From an uncultured Spirochaetaceae bacterium (lineage in GTDB: Bacteria; Spirochaetota; Spirochaetia; Treponematales; Treponemataceae): DNA of 64,000 nucleotides. Positions 53,210 through 61,919 of this stretch are shown here, piece after piece. A model generated the notes under the pieces. The model was not told the DNA's origin. It was given only the letters and a program-made list of their open reading frames with translations, and made no database searches. The position numbers were made by a program, and so were the translations under genes. The first letter of the stretch is position 1. Each line of letters begins with the position of its first letter. The DNA lies in NCBI GenBank assembly GCA_902766125.1, contig CACXCG010000017.1:1-64000 (forward strand). Direction: 5' to 3'.

Positions 53210-54747
53210 GATTACGCCTCATGCAGAGAGCAGTACTTGTTCTGAGTGCTGCTCTTCTTTTTTGTCCCAATATTTTCGCACACACACCGGTACAGTACCA
53301 GTACGCAGGCGACAGTGGAATGTGGCAGCACATTTACGAACGTTCTGACGCATACCGCATGCCCTACGCAAAACCGTCTTCACTGATGGTTCCGCATCAT
53401 GACATAACAGTGTCTCAGCAGAACAGCCTGTACAAGGCAGTTGCGCAAGAGATACAGCCTTCAGTCATTGTTGTCATAGGTCCAGACCACTACGAAAAAG
53501 GAAAAGCCTGCATCACCATTCCCTCAGATGATATCGTATACTGCACCCCTCAGGGAACAATTCCCCTTGCAACCGATATACTGCATGCACTGACAGAAAG
53601 TACAGTTGCAGACGACATAAGCGTACAGTCAGACCTGTGGCCTGCCGAACATGCAATCTACGCACACACACCGTTTTTAGGAAAATATTTTCCAGATGCA
53701 AAACTTGTTCCCGTAGTTTTAAAACCGCTTGCTAATGACCGTGAGTTTGAAATCATAAAACAGTTTGCAAACGTTCTTTCAGACATTCTTCCAGACGATG
53801 CACTGATTGTTGCATCCGTTGACTGTTCGCACTACCAGATTCCGCGGGTGACTGCATTACACGACAGCGTTACCCGAAACACCATAGCAAACAAAGAAGA
53901 TCCGCGCTACATTGAAGTAGACAGTCCAGAAACACTTACGTTTTTAACAGAATACAACCGGCTTCGTAACATAACGTTCCCGGTACTTATAGACATGACC
54001 AGTACGTATGATTTTATTCCCAACCCCAATGTAGAATCTACCTCGCACTTATACTGGGCATTTTACAAAGCAAACTGCCTGGATGCAGTCAGAATGTTTA
54101 ACGTTCAGTCAATTTCATTTGACCAGCGCACCAATCAGACTAAATATCAGGCAAGAAGCCAGACCATTCTGTTTACCGGTTCTGGCAGTACAAACGCCGG
54201 CATACGCACCTGCTGGATGTGGGACAGATACAAAACTGCAACAGACAAAGCAGAAATCATACTGCGCGACCTTGCAGGTAAGGAAGCACGCTTTCTTTCG
54301 GGATTTGATCTGCTGATTTTTGATCCTGAACCCGGCACAACCTTTACTCAGAAAAAACACGGTACCACAGTGACAGTACAAAGCATACGTGCTTCAGAAC
54401 TTGAAACTTTAGTTCCAGAAAAAAAAGCTGAACCTGCTATTTCAATTCTTGTTGTTACCGCACAAAAAGACGACGAGACAACCTTACGAGATCTGTTTGA
54501 CTTTCAAAAAGAATACGACATACTGATACTACGCTACGACAGCCCGTCCTGTGACACAGAGCTGTACATAAGCGCACGGCATACCGTCTATAACTTAGGC
54601 GTCCTGTATGACGAACTCGGTAAACCCATAGAAGGAGCCGTACTTGCCATAGACTGGAACAATTCGCACATTAACACAGAATTGTTTGAATACACCAGTG
54701 AAAGCGGCAAGCCTCCCGCAATCCATCAGTTTCCCGCAGAAGAGTAA
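53206..54747 (+). CDS. Exported Memo-like protein with extra C-terminal domain
   Basis: A 513-residue protein with a signal peptide (about residues 5-26). Residues 50-310 resemble the Memo/AmmeMemoRadiSam B family: SLMVPHHDITVSQQ, VVIGPDHYEKG and VASVDCSHYQ carry the conserved His and Asp/Ser positions of the putative metal site. Cytoplasmic Memo is normal; here it is exported. The C-terminal 200 residues start with QTILFTGSGSTNAGIRTCWMWDRY and include DLLIFDPEPG, which recall CapA-type metallophosphatases in a degenerate form, with low confidence. ATG at 53206 overlaps the previous stop; a second in-frame ATG at 53221 directly precedes the signal core. The stop abuts the convergent papain-like gene. 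Confidence 0.65.
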   Translation: MRLRLMQRAVLVLSAALLFCPNIFAHTPVQYQYAGDSGMWQHIYERSDAYRMPYAKPSSLMVPHHDITVSQQNSLYKAVAQEIQPSVIVVIGPDHYEKGKACITIPSDDIVYCTPQGTIPLATDILHALTESTVADDISVQSDLWPAEHAIYAHTPFLGKYFPDAKLVPVVLKPLANDREFEIIKQFANVLSDILPDDALIVASVDCSHYQIPRVTALHDSVTRNTIANKEDPRYIEVDSPETLTFLTEYNRLRNITFPVLIDMTSTYDFIPNPNVESTSHLYWAFYKANCLDAVRMFNVQSISFDQRTNQTKYQARSQTILFTGSGSTNAGIRTCWMWDRYKTATDKAEIILRDLAGKEARFLSGFDLLIFDPEPGTTFTQKKHGTTVTVQSIRASELETLVPEKKAEPAISILVVTAQKDDETTLRDLFDFQKEYDILILRYDSPSCDTELYISARHTVYNLGVLYDELGKPIEGAVLAIDWNNSHINTELFEYTSESGKPPAIHQFPAEE

Positions 54748-56274
54748 TTATTCGTGCGTTATCTGAATCAATACCGGAAGCACTTTCGGTGACTGATCTT
54801 CTGTTATGTATGCCGTAAAATTTACGCGGTTCTTTTCAAACTGAACCATATCTGAACCAATAACATTCTCTTTGCCGACTGCATACGCAACACGTTCTGT
54901 AAACTGAGTAACGCCATTACGCACCGCCTCTTCGTAACGCTGCATAATCTGTTCCAGATCAAGTGCATACGGCGCATACAGTACCACAAAATAATCGGTA
55001 CCCGGCTGCATGTCCAGCTGAATGTATTTGTCTTCTGCAGGATAGACGATTGTATTTTCTGAATAATCCAGCACCGGAGATGTATTGTCCAGCGGGAAGA
55101 TTGCATTTGCTTTTCCGGTTGCATCATCAGAGGCAAACGCATAGCAGAAGCAGGGTTTTGTGTTAGTCATGTACAGCTGAAACTTCGTAAGCGATTCATA
55201 CGCTTTTGTCGTTTTGTACACACCGTTACTGTAAGAAAGTTTCATTCCGCCGTCTTCAAAACGCACGGGTAAGTCAAAGCTGCCTTTATACAGCACTTCT
55301 TTTACCGGCTCAGTTTTTGGTGCAGGAGTCGGTGTCGGTTTAGGTGTTGGAATCGGATTTATAACGGGAACAGGTTCAGGTTCCGGCTCGGGATCATCAA
55401 AAGAGATGGGACTTCCTTCAAAAACAGAAGTACCCAGTTCGTATGCACCGCGCGTGTAGTCTGCAAAGTCATTGTACGACACCCAGACATATCCGTCTTT
55501 ACCCCACTCTTCTCCCCAGCTGTTCTGAATTACAAAACTTCCGCCATACTTGTTGTCATCATAGCCGACAACAATCATTGCATGACCACCACCGTCTTCC
55601 GGAGAATCAGAAGCTTTCGGTTTCCAGTATCCGTTTGAATAGCAGAAAGAATCAGTTGCCAAAAAAGAAATGATTACCGGATGATTTTCAGAAAGACTCT
55701 TTTTGACAGAAGAAATTTTTGTCTGAGAAGCAGCGCCGTTTCTAAAACAGGTTGCATACCAGCCCAGCTTATACAGGGGACTGTCTTCGTATTCTGCAGG
55801 GGCGTCAAAATATTCAAAACTGTCTACATACCGGACTTCTTTCGAAGACCTGTAGGGAACTCCGATTTCTGTAAGAAACAGAAGTGCATCTTCGGTACAC
55901 ATTCCGTTCTGACCGTCTGAACCGGGATTACACATCTGGAACATATAGTACGGAGAAAAAACATTTGCAGTTGTTTCGTAACGGGAAGTTCTGCTGTTCA
56001 TAATTGAAGCAGCGGTTGTCATTCCTGCATACGTAGTTGACCATGCAACACAGGTACCATAATCTCCCTGGTCTCCGGGATACGGTGTGTACGGAATAAG
56101 ACTTACTGATTCAGGTAAGTTTTCATAAGCACGCGTTACCAGACGGGCTTTACACGGAACTGCAGCATATTTTTCTTCATCAAATGCAAGTCCGGTTGCA
56201 TACTGTTTTTTCTGAGCACAGCCGCTTAATGCAACACAAAGGACTGCACATACAACTAACGTACTTCGTTTCAT
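54748..56274 (-). CDS. Papain-family (C1A) cysteine protease lipoprotein
   Basis: A 508-residue predicted lipoprotein (VALSGC lipobox, Cys at 19). The protease domain covers about 50-280: Gln69 and Cys75 in DQGDYGTCVAWS, His231 in GGGHAMIVVGYDD, and Asn251 in IQNSWGEEWG, so the papain catalytic set is complete. No propeptide precedes it. A Pro/Glu/Thr linker (about 293-316) leads to an unassigned beta-rich C-terminal domain (325-508). The ATG overlaps the stop of the caspase/FGE gene by four bases (ATGA), so it is the third gene of that operon. Its stop is adjacent to the Memo-like stop on the other strand. Confidence 0.85.
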   Translation of the reverse strand: MKRSTLVVCAVLCVALSGCAQKKQYATGLAFDEEKYAAVPCKARLVTRAYENLPESVSLIPYTPYPGDQGDYGTCVAWSTTYAGMTTAASIMNSRTSRYETTANVFSPYYMFQMCNPGSDGQNGMCTEDALLFLTEIGVPYRSSKEVRYVDSFEYFDAPAEYEDSPLYKLGWYATCFRNGAASQTKISSVKKSLSENHPVIISFLATDSFCYSNGYWKPKASDSPEDGGGHAMIVVGYDDNKYGGSFVIQNSWGEEWGKDGYVWVSYNDFADYTRGAYELGTSVFEGSPISFDDPEPEPEPVPVINPIPTPKPTPTPAPKTEPVKEVLYKGSFDLPVRFEDGGMKLSYSNGVYKTTKAYESLTKFQLYMTNTKPCFCYAFASDDATGKANAIFPLDNTSPVLDYSENTIVYPAEDKYIQLDMQPGTDYFVVLYAPYALDLEQIMQRYEEAVRNGVTQFTERVAYAVGKENVIGSDMVQFEKNRVNFTAYITEDQSPKVLPVLIQITHE

Positions 56275-58028
56275 ATTGAACGAACTCCTCTAAAGCCGGT
56301 GTTGTCGCTTTTGTACGAGGCACTGGCAGAAAGCATCTTACGCGAAACAGCCCAAGATCTGTCGCTGTCCCAGGAGCCGCCCATAAGCGCACGCTGTCCG
56401 GTAAGCGGACTGTCACTGCACCATTCCCACACTAAGCCAAACATATCGTAAAGCCCGGAAGCATTTGCTTCTTTTTGTGCACAGGCATGCAATGTTCCGC
56501 CTGCATTATCTGCACACCACATACAGTTATCTACATCAGAAGCAGAAGTATGTCCTGCTGCAGAAAGCCATTCTTTTTTTGTAGGAAGACGCCAGCCGTT
56601 TTTCATCATATCAACCTGAATGTTATCAGGGTCAGAAAGATTGTATACGGGTTCAAGATTGTCTCTTTCACTCAGTTTATTCAGGAAGGTAAGCGCATCA
56701 AACCAGGAAACTTCTGTGACAGGAAAATCCGCCTGTATTCCGTGAACACTGCCACTTTCCTGCATGACTTGATTCCACTGCGAAACGGTAACCGGAGTCT
56801 TTGCAACAAGCAGCGTCTTATCAGCAGCAACTGCATCAAGAACAGAAGACGGTATTACTTCAGGCTTTGTTTCTTTTTCTTCTTCCGCTGAAACTTTTAA
56901 ACTCTGAGCACGGGCATTCTTTACCTGTTCAAACTTTTGTCTTGCAGCACTTGCAGCTGACTGTGCTTTCTGCTTACCGGCACTGACTCCGCGCGAAACT
57001 CCGGCAGCCGCTTTTGAAACACCTGCAGACGCTTTAGAAAGTGCAAGACGACCGCGGTCTGTAAGCAGAAGAAAAAGCGTTACCGTTGCAATTAAAAGTA
57101 CACACAGAAGCACAATTACTACAATGTAGAGTGCACCACTTGTTGCACTACCGCCGGTAACCGTTGTACGGCGCGGGCTTACTTTTCCCCTTCCGTTTAA
57201 GTACAGAGGACTGCTTATTTCTGCGGTATACGAAGGAAGCTGTTTGTTACCCGTTGCCTCCTGAACTTCGCCGCGAACAGTACCCAAAATATCAGTAAAC
57301 GAAACATTAGGTTCGTCAATGTGATTTAAAAGCGCAGATGTAAACGGACTGTGTCGTCCCTCTCCGTCAAGCGCAGAAGTACCGGGTCTGCAGGAATACG
57401 CAATGATGTATCCCGCAACAGGAGCCGCATCAATTACTGCAAGTCCACGGGATGCACCTCTTGTCTGTGCAAGCGGATTAGAACGGCAGGCATCAAGAAT
57501 TACGATTAAGTTTCCGCCCTTACCGCCGCCAAGCACGTCAAGGCTCTGCTCTACCACACGGTTTAAAAGAACTGCATCACTATCCAAATCAGATTCAGAT
57601 TTAATATCAGCCTGAACAGGAATCAGATAGTTTTCTCCGTTACATTCAACACCATGTCCCGAATAATACAGCAGTGCAATATCGGCATTCTGACATTCAG
57701 TGTAAAATTTCTTAAAGCCGTCGTACATTTCCTTGCGGTCAACATCGGTTATACAGGTTACGTCAAAGCCAATATTCTGCAGTTTTCCCTGCATGTCTTT
57801 TGCATCGTTTACCGGATTAGCAAGCGGTTCAAACGTTCCCTTGTAGCGGGCATTTCCGATTATGAGTGCAACTTTTTTAAGCGATTCATTATTTGATGAA
57901 TCTGTTTCTTCTGTCTGAAATGTTACTGTTTCGTCGCCGGCACCTTCAAACTGAGCGGCAAACACTGCGTTAACACAAAAGAGGAATGAACATAACAGTA
58001 CAGCATATTGTTTTTTCTTACTCATCAT
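56271..58028 (-). CDS. Exported caspase-like protease fused to an FGE-type domain
   Basis: A 585-residue protein. A signal peptide (2-25) leads to a caspase p20-like domain (peptidase C14): SLKKVALIIGNARY, His125 in YYSGHGVE and Cys181 in ILDACRSNP, so the dyad is intact, and GEGRHSPFTSALL. A membrane helix follows at about 299-322 (IVVIVLLCVLLIATVTLF), then an Ala/Ser/Lys-rich linker, then a formylglycine-generating-enzyme/C-type-lectin-like domain (about 405-585: WRLPTKKEWLSAA, GLYDMFGLVWEWCS, NTGFRGVR). If the signal peptide is cleaved, the caspase faces outward and the FGE domain inward. The ATG (second of the TAATG at 58028) overlaps the previous stop; GGAGG lies 9 bases upstream. Target of the protease unknown. 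Confidence 0.85.
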   Translation of the reverse strand: MMSKKKQYAVLLCSFLFCVNAVFAAQFEGAGDETVTFQTEETDSSNNESLKKVALIIGNARYKGTFEPLANPVNDAKDMQGKLQNIGFDVTCITDVDRKEMYDGFKKFYTECQNADIALLYYSGHGVECNGENYLIPVQADIKSESDLDSDAVLLNRVVEQSLDVLGGGKGGNLIVILDACRSNPLAQTRGASRGLAVIDAAPVAGYIIAYSCRPGTSALDGEGRHSPFTSALLNHIDEPNVSFTDILGTVRGEVQEATGNKQLPSYTAEISSPLYLNGRGKVSPRRTTVTGGSATSGALYIVVIVLLCVLLIATVTLFLLLTDRGRLALSKASAGVSKAAAGVSRGVSAGKQKAQSAASAARQKFEQVKNARAQSLKVSAEEEKETKPEVIPSSVLDAVAADKTLLVAKTPVTVSQWNQVMQESGSVHGIQADFPVTEVSWFDALTFLNKLSERDNLEPVYNLSDPDNIQVDMMKNGWRLPTKKEWLSAAGHTSASDVDNCMWCADNAGGTLHACAQKEANASGLYDMFGLVWEWCSDSPLTGQRALMGGSWDSDRSWAVSRKMLSASASYKSDNTGFRGVRSI

Positions 58029-59842
58029 TACCACCATCCTCCGTACAGTCTTTTGTAAACCCTGCTGTATGCTTCATCTGCATTTGAAACATGACCGCGT
58101 GCTATGTTGTAATAGTCAAGTGCATACGAATCGCTTTCGTATGTTCCCTGTCCGTATTCATAGCACCAGCCAAGATAGTAACAGGATTTATAGAATTCAT
58201 CAGAATAATCATACGTTAAGTACGCTGTGTAGAAATACGAAAAGGCACTGGAATAATTTTTATACTGATGATAATAAATCCATCCGCAGTAGAATGCAGG
58301 CTCTGCACTGTCTGACTGCTTCACGCCAGCCTTAAACCATTTAAGTGCTTCATCATAGTTTTCACGGTTCCAGTAGAAAGTCGCAAGAATATCGGTTGAC
58401 TTGTAATGTCCCAATGCAGATGCTTTTTCAAGCCACCAGATACTTTCTTCATCGCTTAAATCAGTTCCCACTGCAAGGGAGTACATATAGTCTGCATCTC
58501 CAGACAAACCGTAAGACAGTGCTTTTTTGTAATATGCAGAAGCAAGATTTATATCTGTATCAAAGTACAGCTGACTTAATTTTTTTGCAGCCTGCCGCCT
58601 GATCTTTTTTACTTCCTCTTCTTTTTCTGCAGCCTTTGCCTTAAACTTTTGTGCAAGTTCAGTATATCCTGCTGACTCGTTCGAAGATGCACTCTTTCTG
58701 CAGTCCTGAGCAATCTGTGCTTCATACGGATTTTCATTTGCATCGATTGCAAGCAGATATTCTTTTGCACGCTCGGGATCTTTTACAATATCGGGGAAGG
58801 CACCGTTGTCATAGAACTTAAACATTTCCCACTGAGCACTTATTTCGCCAAGGCCAGCGGATTCACGTATCCAGTAATAGCCGTCATTTTCTGCAACAAG
58901 ATTATGTAAAAGCAATGCCTTACCGTAAGTGTACATCGTATCAGGGTTGGTAATGACATAATCTTCTTCAGAACCGCCCATAAGATATTCAGTGTGAACA
59001 TATCCTTCAAATCCGTGGTAATTAACTTTATCCCACAGTTCACCGTCTGAATCACTTATGTTTTCTTCTACAACCTGAAGCGCTTCGTATTCATTAAGAC
59101 GCAGAAGATCCTGTCCTGAACGAGACGGAGCATCGCGTAAGATAAGGCGGTCACCGTCACCGGTATACACAAGCTTATAAACAGCCGCTACAGGCTGAAC
59201 AAACGGATTTGTAATTCTGCCGACACGGGGAACAATAATCAAAAGTGCAAGCGTTACGACAAGTGCTGCACCTAACCCTGCAAGCAGCGGCTTAAAGAAT
59301 TTTTTCTGAGAAGCAGACTGCACAAACACCGACATCTTTGACGCAACATCAAATGAAGGAAGCGAAACCGACTGCACGGAATAAATCAGTTTATGAACAT
59401 CATCCCAGTCAGATTTAAATGCAAGAACTTTCTTTGACGAAACAAACTGAGAAAGTGAATACAGACGCTGATAATTCTGCTGTCCGTCAACTGCAGTACT
59501 GTGCAGTACAATAATCAGCGGAAGATCGTTTTTTTGTACCTGCAGCGTACTGAAAAAATAATTGAGTGCAGAAAAACCGGTTCCCTTAAAATAAGAATCC
59601 AGAAGCTCATCTTTTACGCTGAATGTATCAAAGTCAATAAGCAAAACCGTCTGTGCGGTATCATCACCAGGCTGTGAAGAAAGCGTTGCAAAACCAACTG
59701 ACAGATGTTTCTTTTTTGAATAGCTGTATCCGCGCAGTGAATGCACGCAGTTACGTATACAGCGTATAAGCAAGGTCCGTTCTGTTTCCAGCAAAGACGG
59801 ATCATCTAGTAAAAAAATAACGGATTGTTCACTTAGATTCAT
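58028..59842 (-). CDS. vWA-like / transmembrane / SH3 / Sel1-repeat protein
   Basis: A 604-residue protein that heads the operon. Residues about 7-165 fold like a von Willebrand A domain of the TerY type: hydrophobic strand plus DDPS at 13-16 (MIDAS with Leu in place of the second Ser), VLLIDFDTF, FKGTGFSALNYF (Thr88) and IIVLHSTAVDG. A membrane helix follows (about 185-205). Then an SH3b-like domain (222-288: GDRLILRDAPSRSGQDLL, DGELWDKVNYHGFEGYV) and Sel1/TPR-like repeats to the C-terminus (YKKALSYGLSGDADYMYSLA, WCYEYGQGTY). Predicted topology: vWA in the cytoplasm, SH3 and Sel1 outside. A TGCTATAGT box ends 6 bases before the ATG. No ribosome binding site. Confidence 0.7.
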   Translation of the reverse strand: MNLSEQSVIFLLDDPSLLETERTLLIRCIRNCVHSLRGYSYSKKKHLSVGFATLSSQPGDDTAQTVLLIDFDTFSVKDELLDSYFKGTGFSALNYFFSTLQVQKNDLPLIIVLHSTAVDGQQNYQRLYSLSQFVSSKKVLAFKSDWDDVHKLIYSVQSVSLPSFDVASKMSVFVQSASQKKFFKPLLAGLGAALVVTLALLIIVPRVGRITNPFVQPVAAVYKLVYTGDGDRLILRDAPSRSGQDLLRLNEYEALQVVEENISDSDGELWDKVNYHGFEGYVHTEYLMGGSEEDYVITNPDTMYTYGKALLLHNLVAENDGYYWIRESAGLGEISAQWEMFKFYDNGAFPDIVKDPERAKEYLLAIDANENPYEAQIAQDCRKSASSNESAGYTELAQKFKAKAAEKEEEVKKIRRQAAKKLSQLYFDTDINLASAYYKKALSYGLSGDADYMYSLAVGTDLSDEESIWWLEKASALGHYKSTDILATFYWNRENYDEALKWFKAGVKQSDSAEPAFYCGWIYYHQYKNYSSAFSYFYTAYLTYDYSDEFYKSCYYLGWCYEYGQGTYESDSYALDYYNIARGHVSNADEAYSRVYKRLYGGWW

Positions 59843-59848
59843 GCACTA

Positions 59849-59857
59849 ACTATAGCA
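59849..59857 (-). promoter_or_regulatory. Promoter of the vWA-caspase-papain operon, leaderless type
   Basis: TGCTATAGT, an extended -10 on the minus strand, with six bases (TAGTGC) before the ATG at 59842. Confidence 0.6.
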
Positions 59858-59869
59858 CAAACTTTTTCG

Positions 59870-60862
59870 TCATACAAGGCGATAGTCAGGGGCATCTCCA
59901 GCATCGTAAACAGAAACGCGGCAGTTTTCCATGGGAACCGTATCGCAAAAATGCACAATATCGTATGCATCAGGAGAAAGAAGATCATCGGGATTATATG
60001 ACAGTTCCAGTTCGCTCTCTTCATGCTCTGCAACGACGCGGGAAAAAGCTCCGTTTAAGCGCACAATGTCACGCACTGCGGCAAACAGCATGGCTTTATT
60101 TTTTTCTTCATATTTCTGTTCCAGAAACAGAAGCTGCATTTTTTCAAGTTCGGCATGTGCAATCTTGTACGGGTCAAAGGAATGATCCTCTCTTCCGCAG
60201 TTATTGCACCGCTGCCATTCTGCAAAATCAGAAAAGAACGATGACGGTTTTATGCGTAACGGTTCAAGCACTGACTTAAACCACGGCACCGCCCGTCCTT
60301 CAGAATAAAACGTCTGGCAGGCAAACGCACAGTCTGCACACAGTTCAAGGTCACGCGAAGAAAATACCGCAGTACTTTTTACTGCCATTCCCTCTTCCAG
60401 CTGAGGAAAATCAATATGATTGGGATACTGGTCTACCGCAAAATCCAAACGCTCACGAAACAGTTTTGCACGGTCACCATGCAGCATTCCCCAGTCAAGC
60501 GAAAAACCAAAAACAGAGCCCGCTTCGTTTAAGAGCGCTGCCTTTTTTGCATACAGATGCTTATCAAACAGCAGTGCTTCTCCTTTTACCTGAGCAGTAA
60601 GCGGTAGTTCTAAAGAACACAAGTTTTCTGCTGCTTTTTGTGCAAGTACACGGTCAACCGCCTGAACGTCAGTCAGAATAGAAACAAAGGGAGCATCTTC
60701 TTTTTGAGAAAGTAAATCTAACAGTTTTATGATTTTTTCACGGTCAGACGAAAACTGAACATCGTGCAGATACAGTTCGGTGACGCCGCGCTCAGAAAGG
60801 CTTTCCGGCTTTTCAAACAGAGAGTCTATAGAAAACGCGACTTCACCTTTTGTCTTCTGCAT
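59870..60862 (-). CDS. Radical-SAM-like protein without the iron-sulfur motif
   Basis: A 330-residue soluble protein. It resembles the second half and tail of radical SAM enzymes (IDFPQLEEGMAVKSTAVFSS, CADCAFACQTFYSEGRAVPWF, SSFFSDFAEWQRCNNCGRED), but no CxxxCxxC occurs near the N-terminus, where the sequence only recalls a TIM-barrel start (GVTELYLHDVQFSSD). The CNNC could bind zinc. It could be a degenerate enzyme or a different barrel family; I give it no function. Its ATG overlaps the asnA stop by one base, so it is cotranscribed with asnA. Confidence 0.5.
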   Translation of the reverse strand: MQKTKGEVAFSIDSLFEKPESLSERGVTELYLHDVQFSSDREKIIKLLDLLSQKEDAPFVSILTDVQAVDRVLAQKAAENLCSLELPLTAQVKGEALLFDKHLYAKKAALLNEAGSVFGFSLDWGMLHGDRAKLFRERLDFAVDQYPNHIDFPQLEEGMAVKSTAVFSSRDLELCADCAFACQTFYSEGRAVPWFKSVLEPLRIKPSSFFSDFAEWQRCNNCGREDHSFDPYKIAHAELEKMQLLFLEQKYEEKNKAMLFAAVRDIVRLNGAFSRVVAEHEESELELSYNPDDLLSPDAYDIVHFCDTVPMENCRVSVYDAGDAPDYRLV

Positions 60863-61896
60863 TACAGAATGGGAACTCCTGCCTTGTCGCAGGTTGCAAG
60901 CATATCTTCAGGCCAGGTGCTTACCTGAACTTCGCCGATATGTGCCTTACGCAGGAAATACATACACAGACGAGACTGCCCGATTCCACCGCCTAAGGTC
61001 TGAGACAATTTTCCGCTCAGCAGTTTATTATGGAATTCCAGCTTTTCGCGTTCAGGACAGCCGCGTTCTGCAAGCTGTGCCTTCAAAGAAGCGGGGCTTA
61101 CGCGGATACCCATAGAAGAAAGTTCCATTGCAGAATTGAGAACCGGGTTCCAGACCATAATGTCACCGTTAAGACCTCGATGTCCGTCACATTCGGTAAT
61201 CCAGTCGTCATAGTCAGGAGCACGGCCGTCATGAATGGTTCCGTCGGGTAACTTTCCTCCAATACCGATGATAAAGACAGCTCCGTATTTTTTAGTTACT
61301 TCTGTCTCGCGCTCTTTCGGTGTAAGCTTCGGATATTCACGCTGCAGGTCATCGGCATACACAAAGGTAATGTGCTCGGGCAGCACCGGCTTTATGTTTT
61401 CATAGCGGTCATAGATATAAAACTCTGTGCGTTTAAGGCAGCGGTACACTTTAGAAACAATGTCCTTTAAGAAGGCAATGTTTCTGTCTTCTTCGCGGAT
61501 ACACAGTTCCCAGTCCCACTGGTCAACGTACAGCGAGTGAAGGTTATCAAGTTCTTCATCTGCACGGATTGCATTCATATCAGTGTAAATGCCAAAGCCG
61601 GGTGCAAGAGATAATTCTGTAACCTTCATGCGCTTCCACTTTGCAAGTGAATGAACAATTTCAAGTTTAGCTTCGTTCATGTCTTTAACCGGAAACGAAA
61701 CAGGACGTTCAACTCCATTCAAATCATCATTTATACCTAACCCAGAGCGAACAAATAACGGTGCCGTTACACGCGTAAGACTCAGTTCGGTAGAAAGTTC
61801 AAGCTGAAAAAAATTCTTGAGCATTACGATTGCGTTTTCGGTTTCCTTTTTTCCCAGAAGCGGTTTGTAGCCTGCGGGAATGCTAACTTTTGACAT
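60862..61896 (-). CDS. asnA: Aspartate-ammonia ligase (asparagine synthetase A)
   Basis: Makes asparagine from aspartate, ammonia and ATP. The 344-residue protein resembles class II aminoacyl-tRNA synthetases: ELSLTRVTAPLFVRSGLGINDDLNGVERPV, SLYVDQWDWE, GIGGKLPDG and the motif 3-like GGGIGQSRLCMYFL. GGAGG lies 5-6 bases before the ATG. It follows galT by 23 bases and is followed by the radical-SAM-like gene. Confidence 0.95.
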   Translation of the reverse strand: MSKVSIPAGYKPLLGKKETENAIVMLKNFFQLELSTELSLTRVTAPLFVRSGLGINDDLNGVERPVSFPVKDMNEAKLEIVHSLAKWKRMKVTELSLAPGFGIYTDMNAIRADEELDNLHSLYVDQWDWELCIREEDRNIAFLKDIVSKVYRCLKRTEFYIYDRYENIKPVLPEHITFVYADDLQREYPKLTPKERETEVTKKYGAVFIIGIGGKLPDGTIHDGRAPDYDDWITECDGHRGLNGDIMVWNPVLNSAMELSSMGIRVSPASLKAQLAERGCPEREKLEFHNKLLSGKLSQTLGGGIGQSRLCMYFLRKAHIGEVQVSTWPEDMLATCDKAGVPIL

Positions 61897-61919
61897 ACGA
61901 TGCCTCCTTTGTTTTTGTT

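Noticed and set aside
53206-54747. Complete AmmeMemoRadiSam system
   Set aside because: No AMMECR1 or intact radical SAM partner is adjacent; the gene has a signal peptide, which those systems lack.
54748-59842. Complete diversity-generating retroelement
   Set aside because: No reverse transcriptase or template repeat is in the window; only the FGE-type fold is suggestive.
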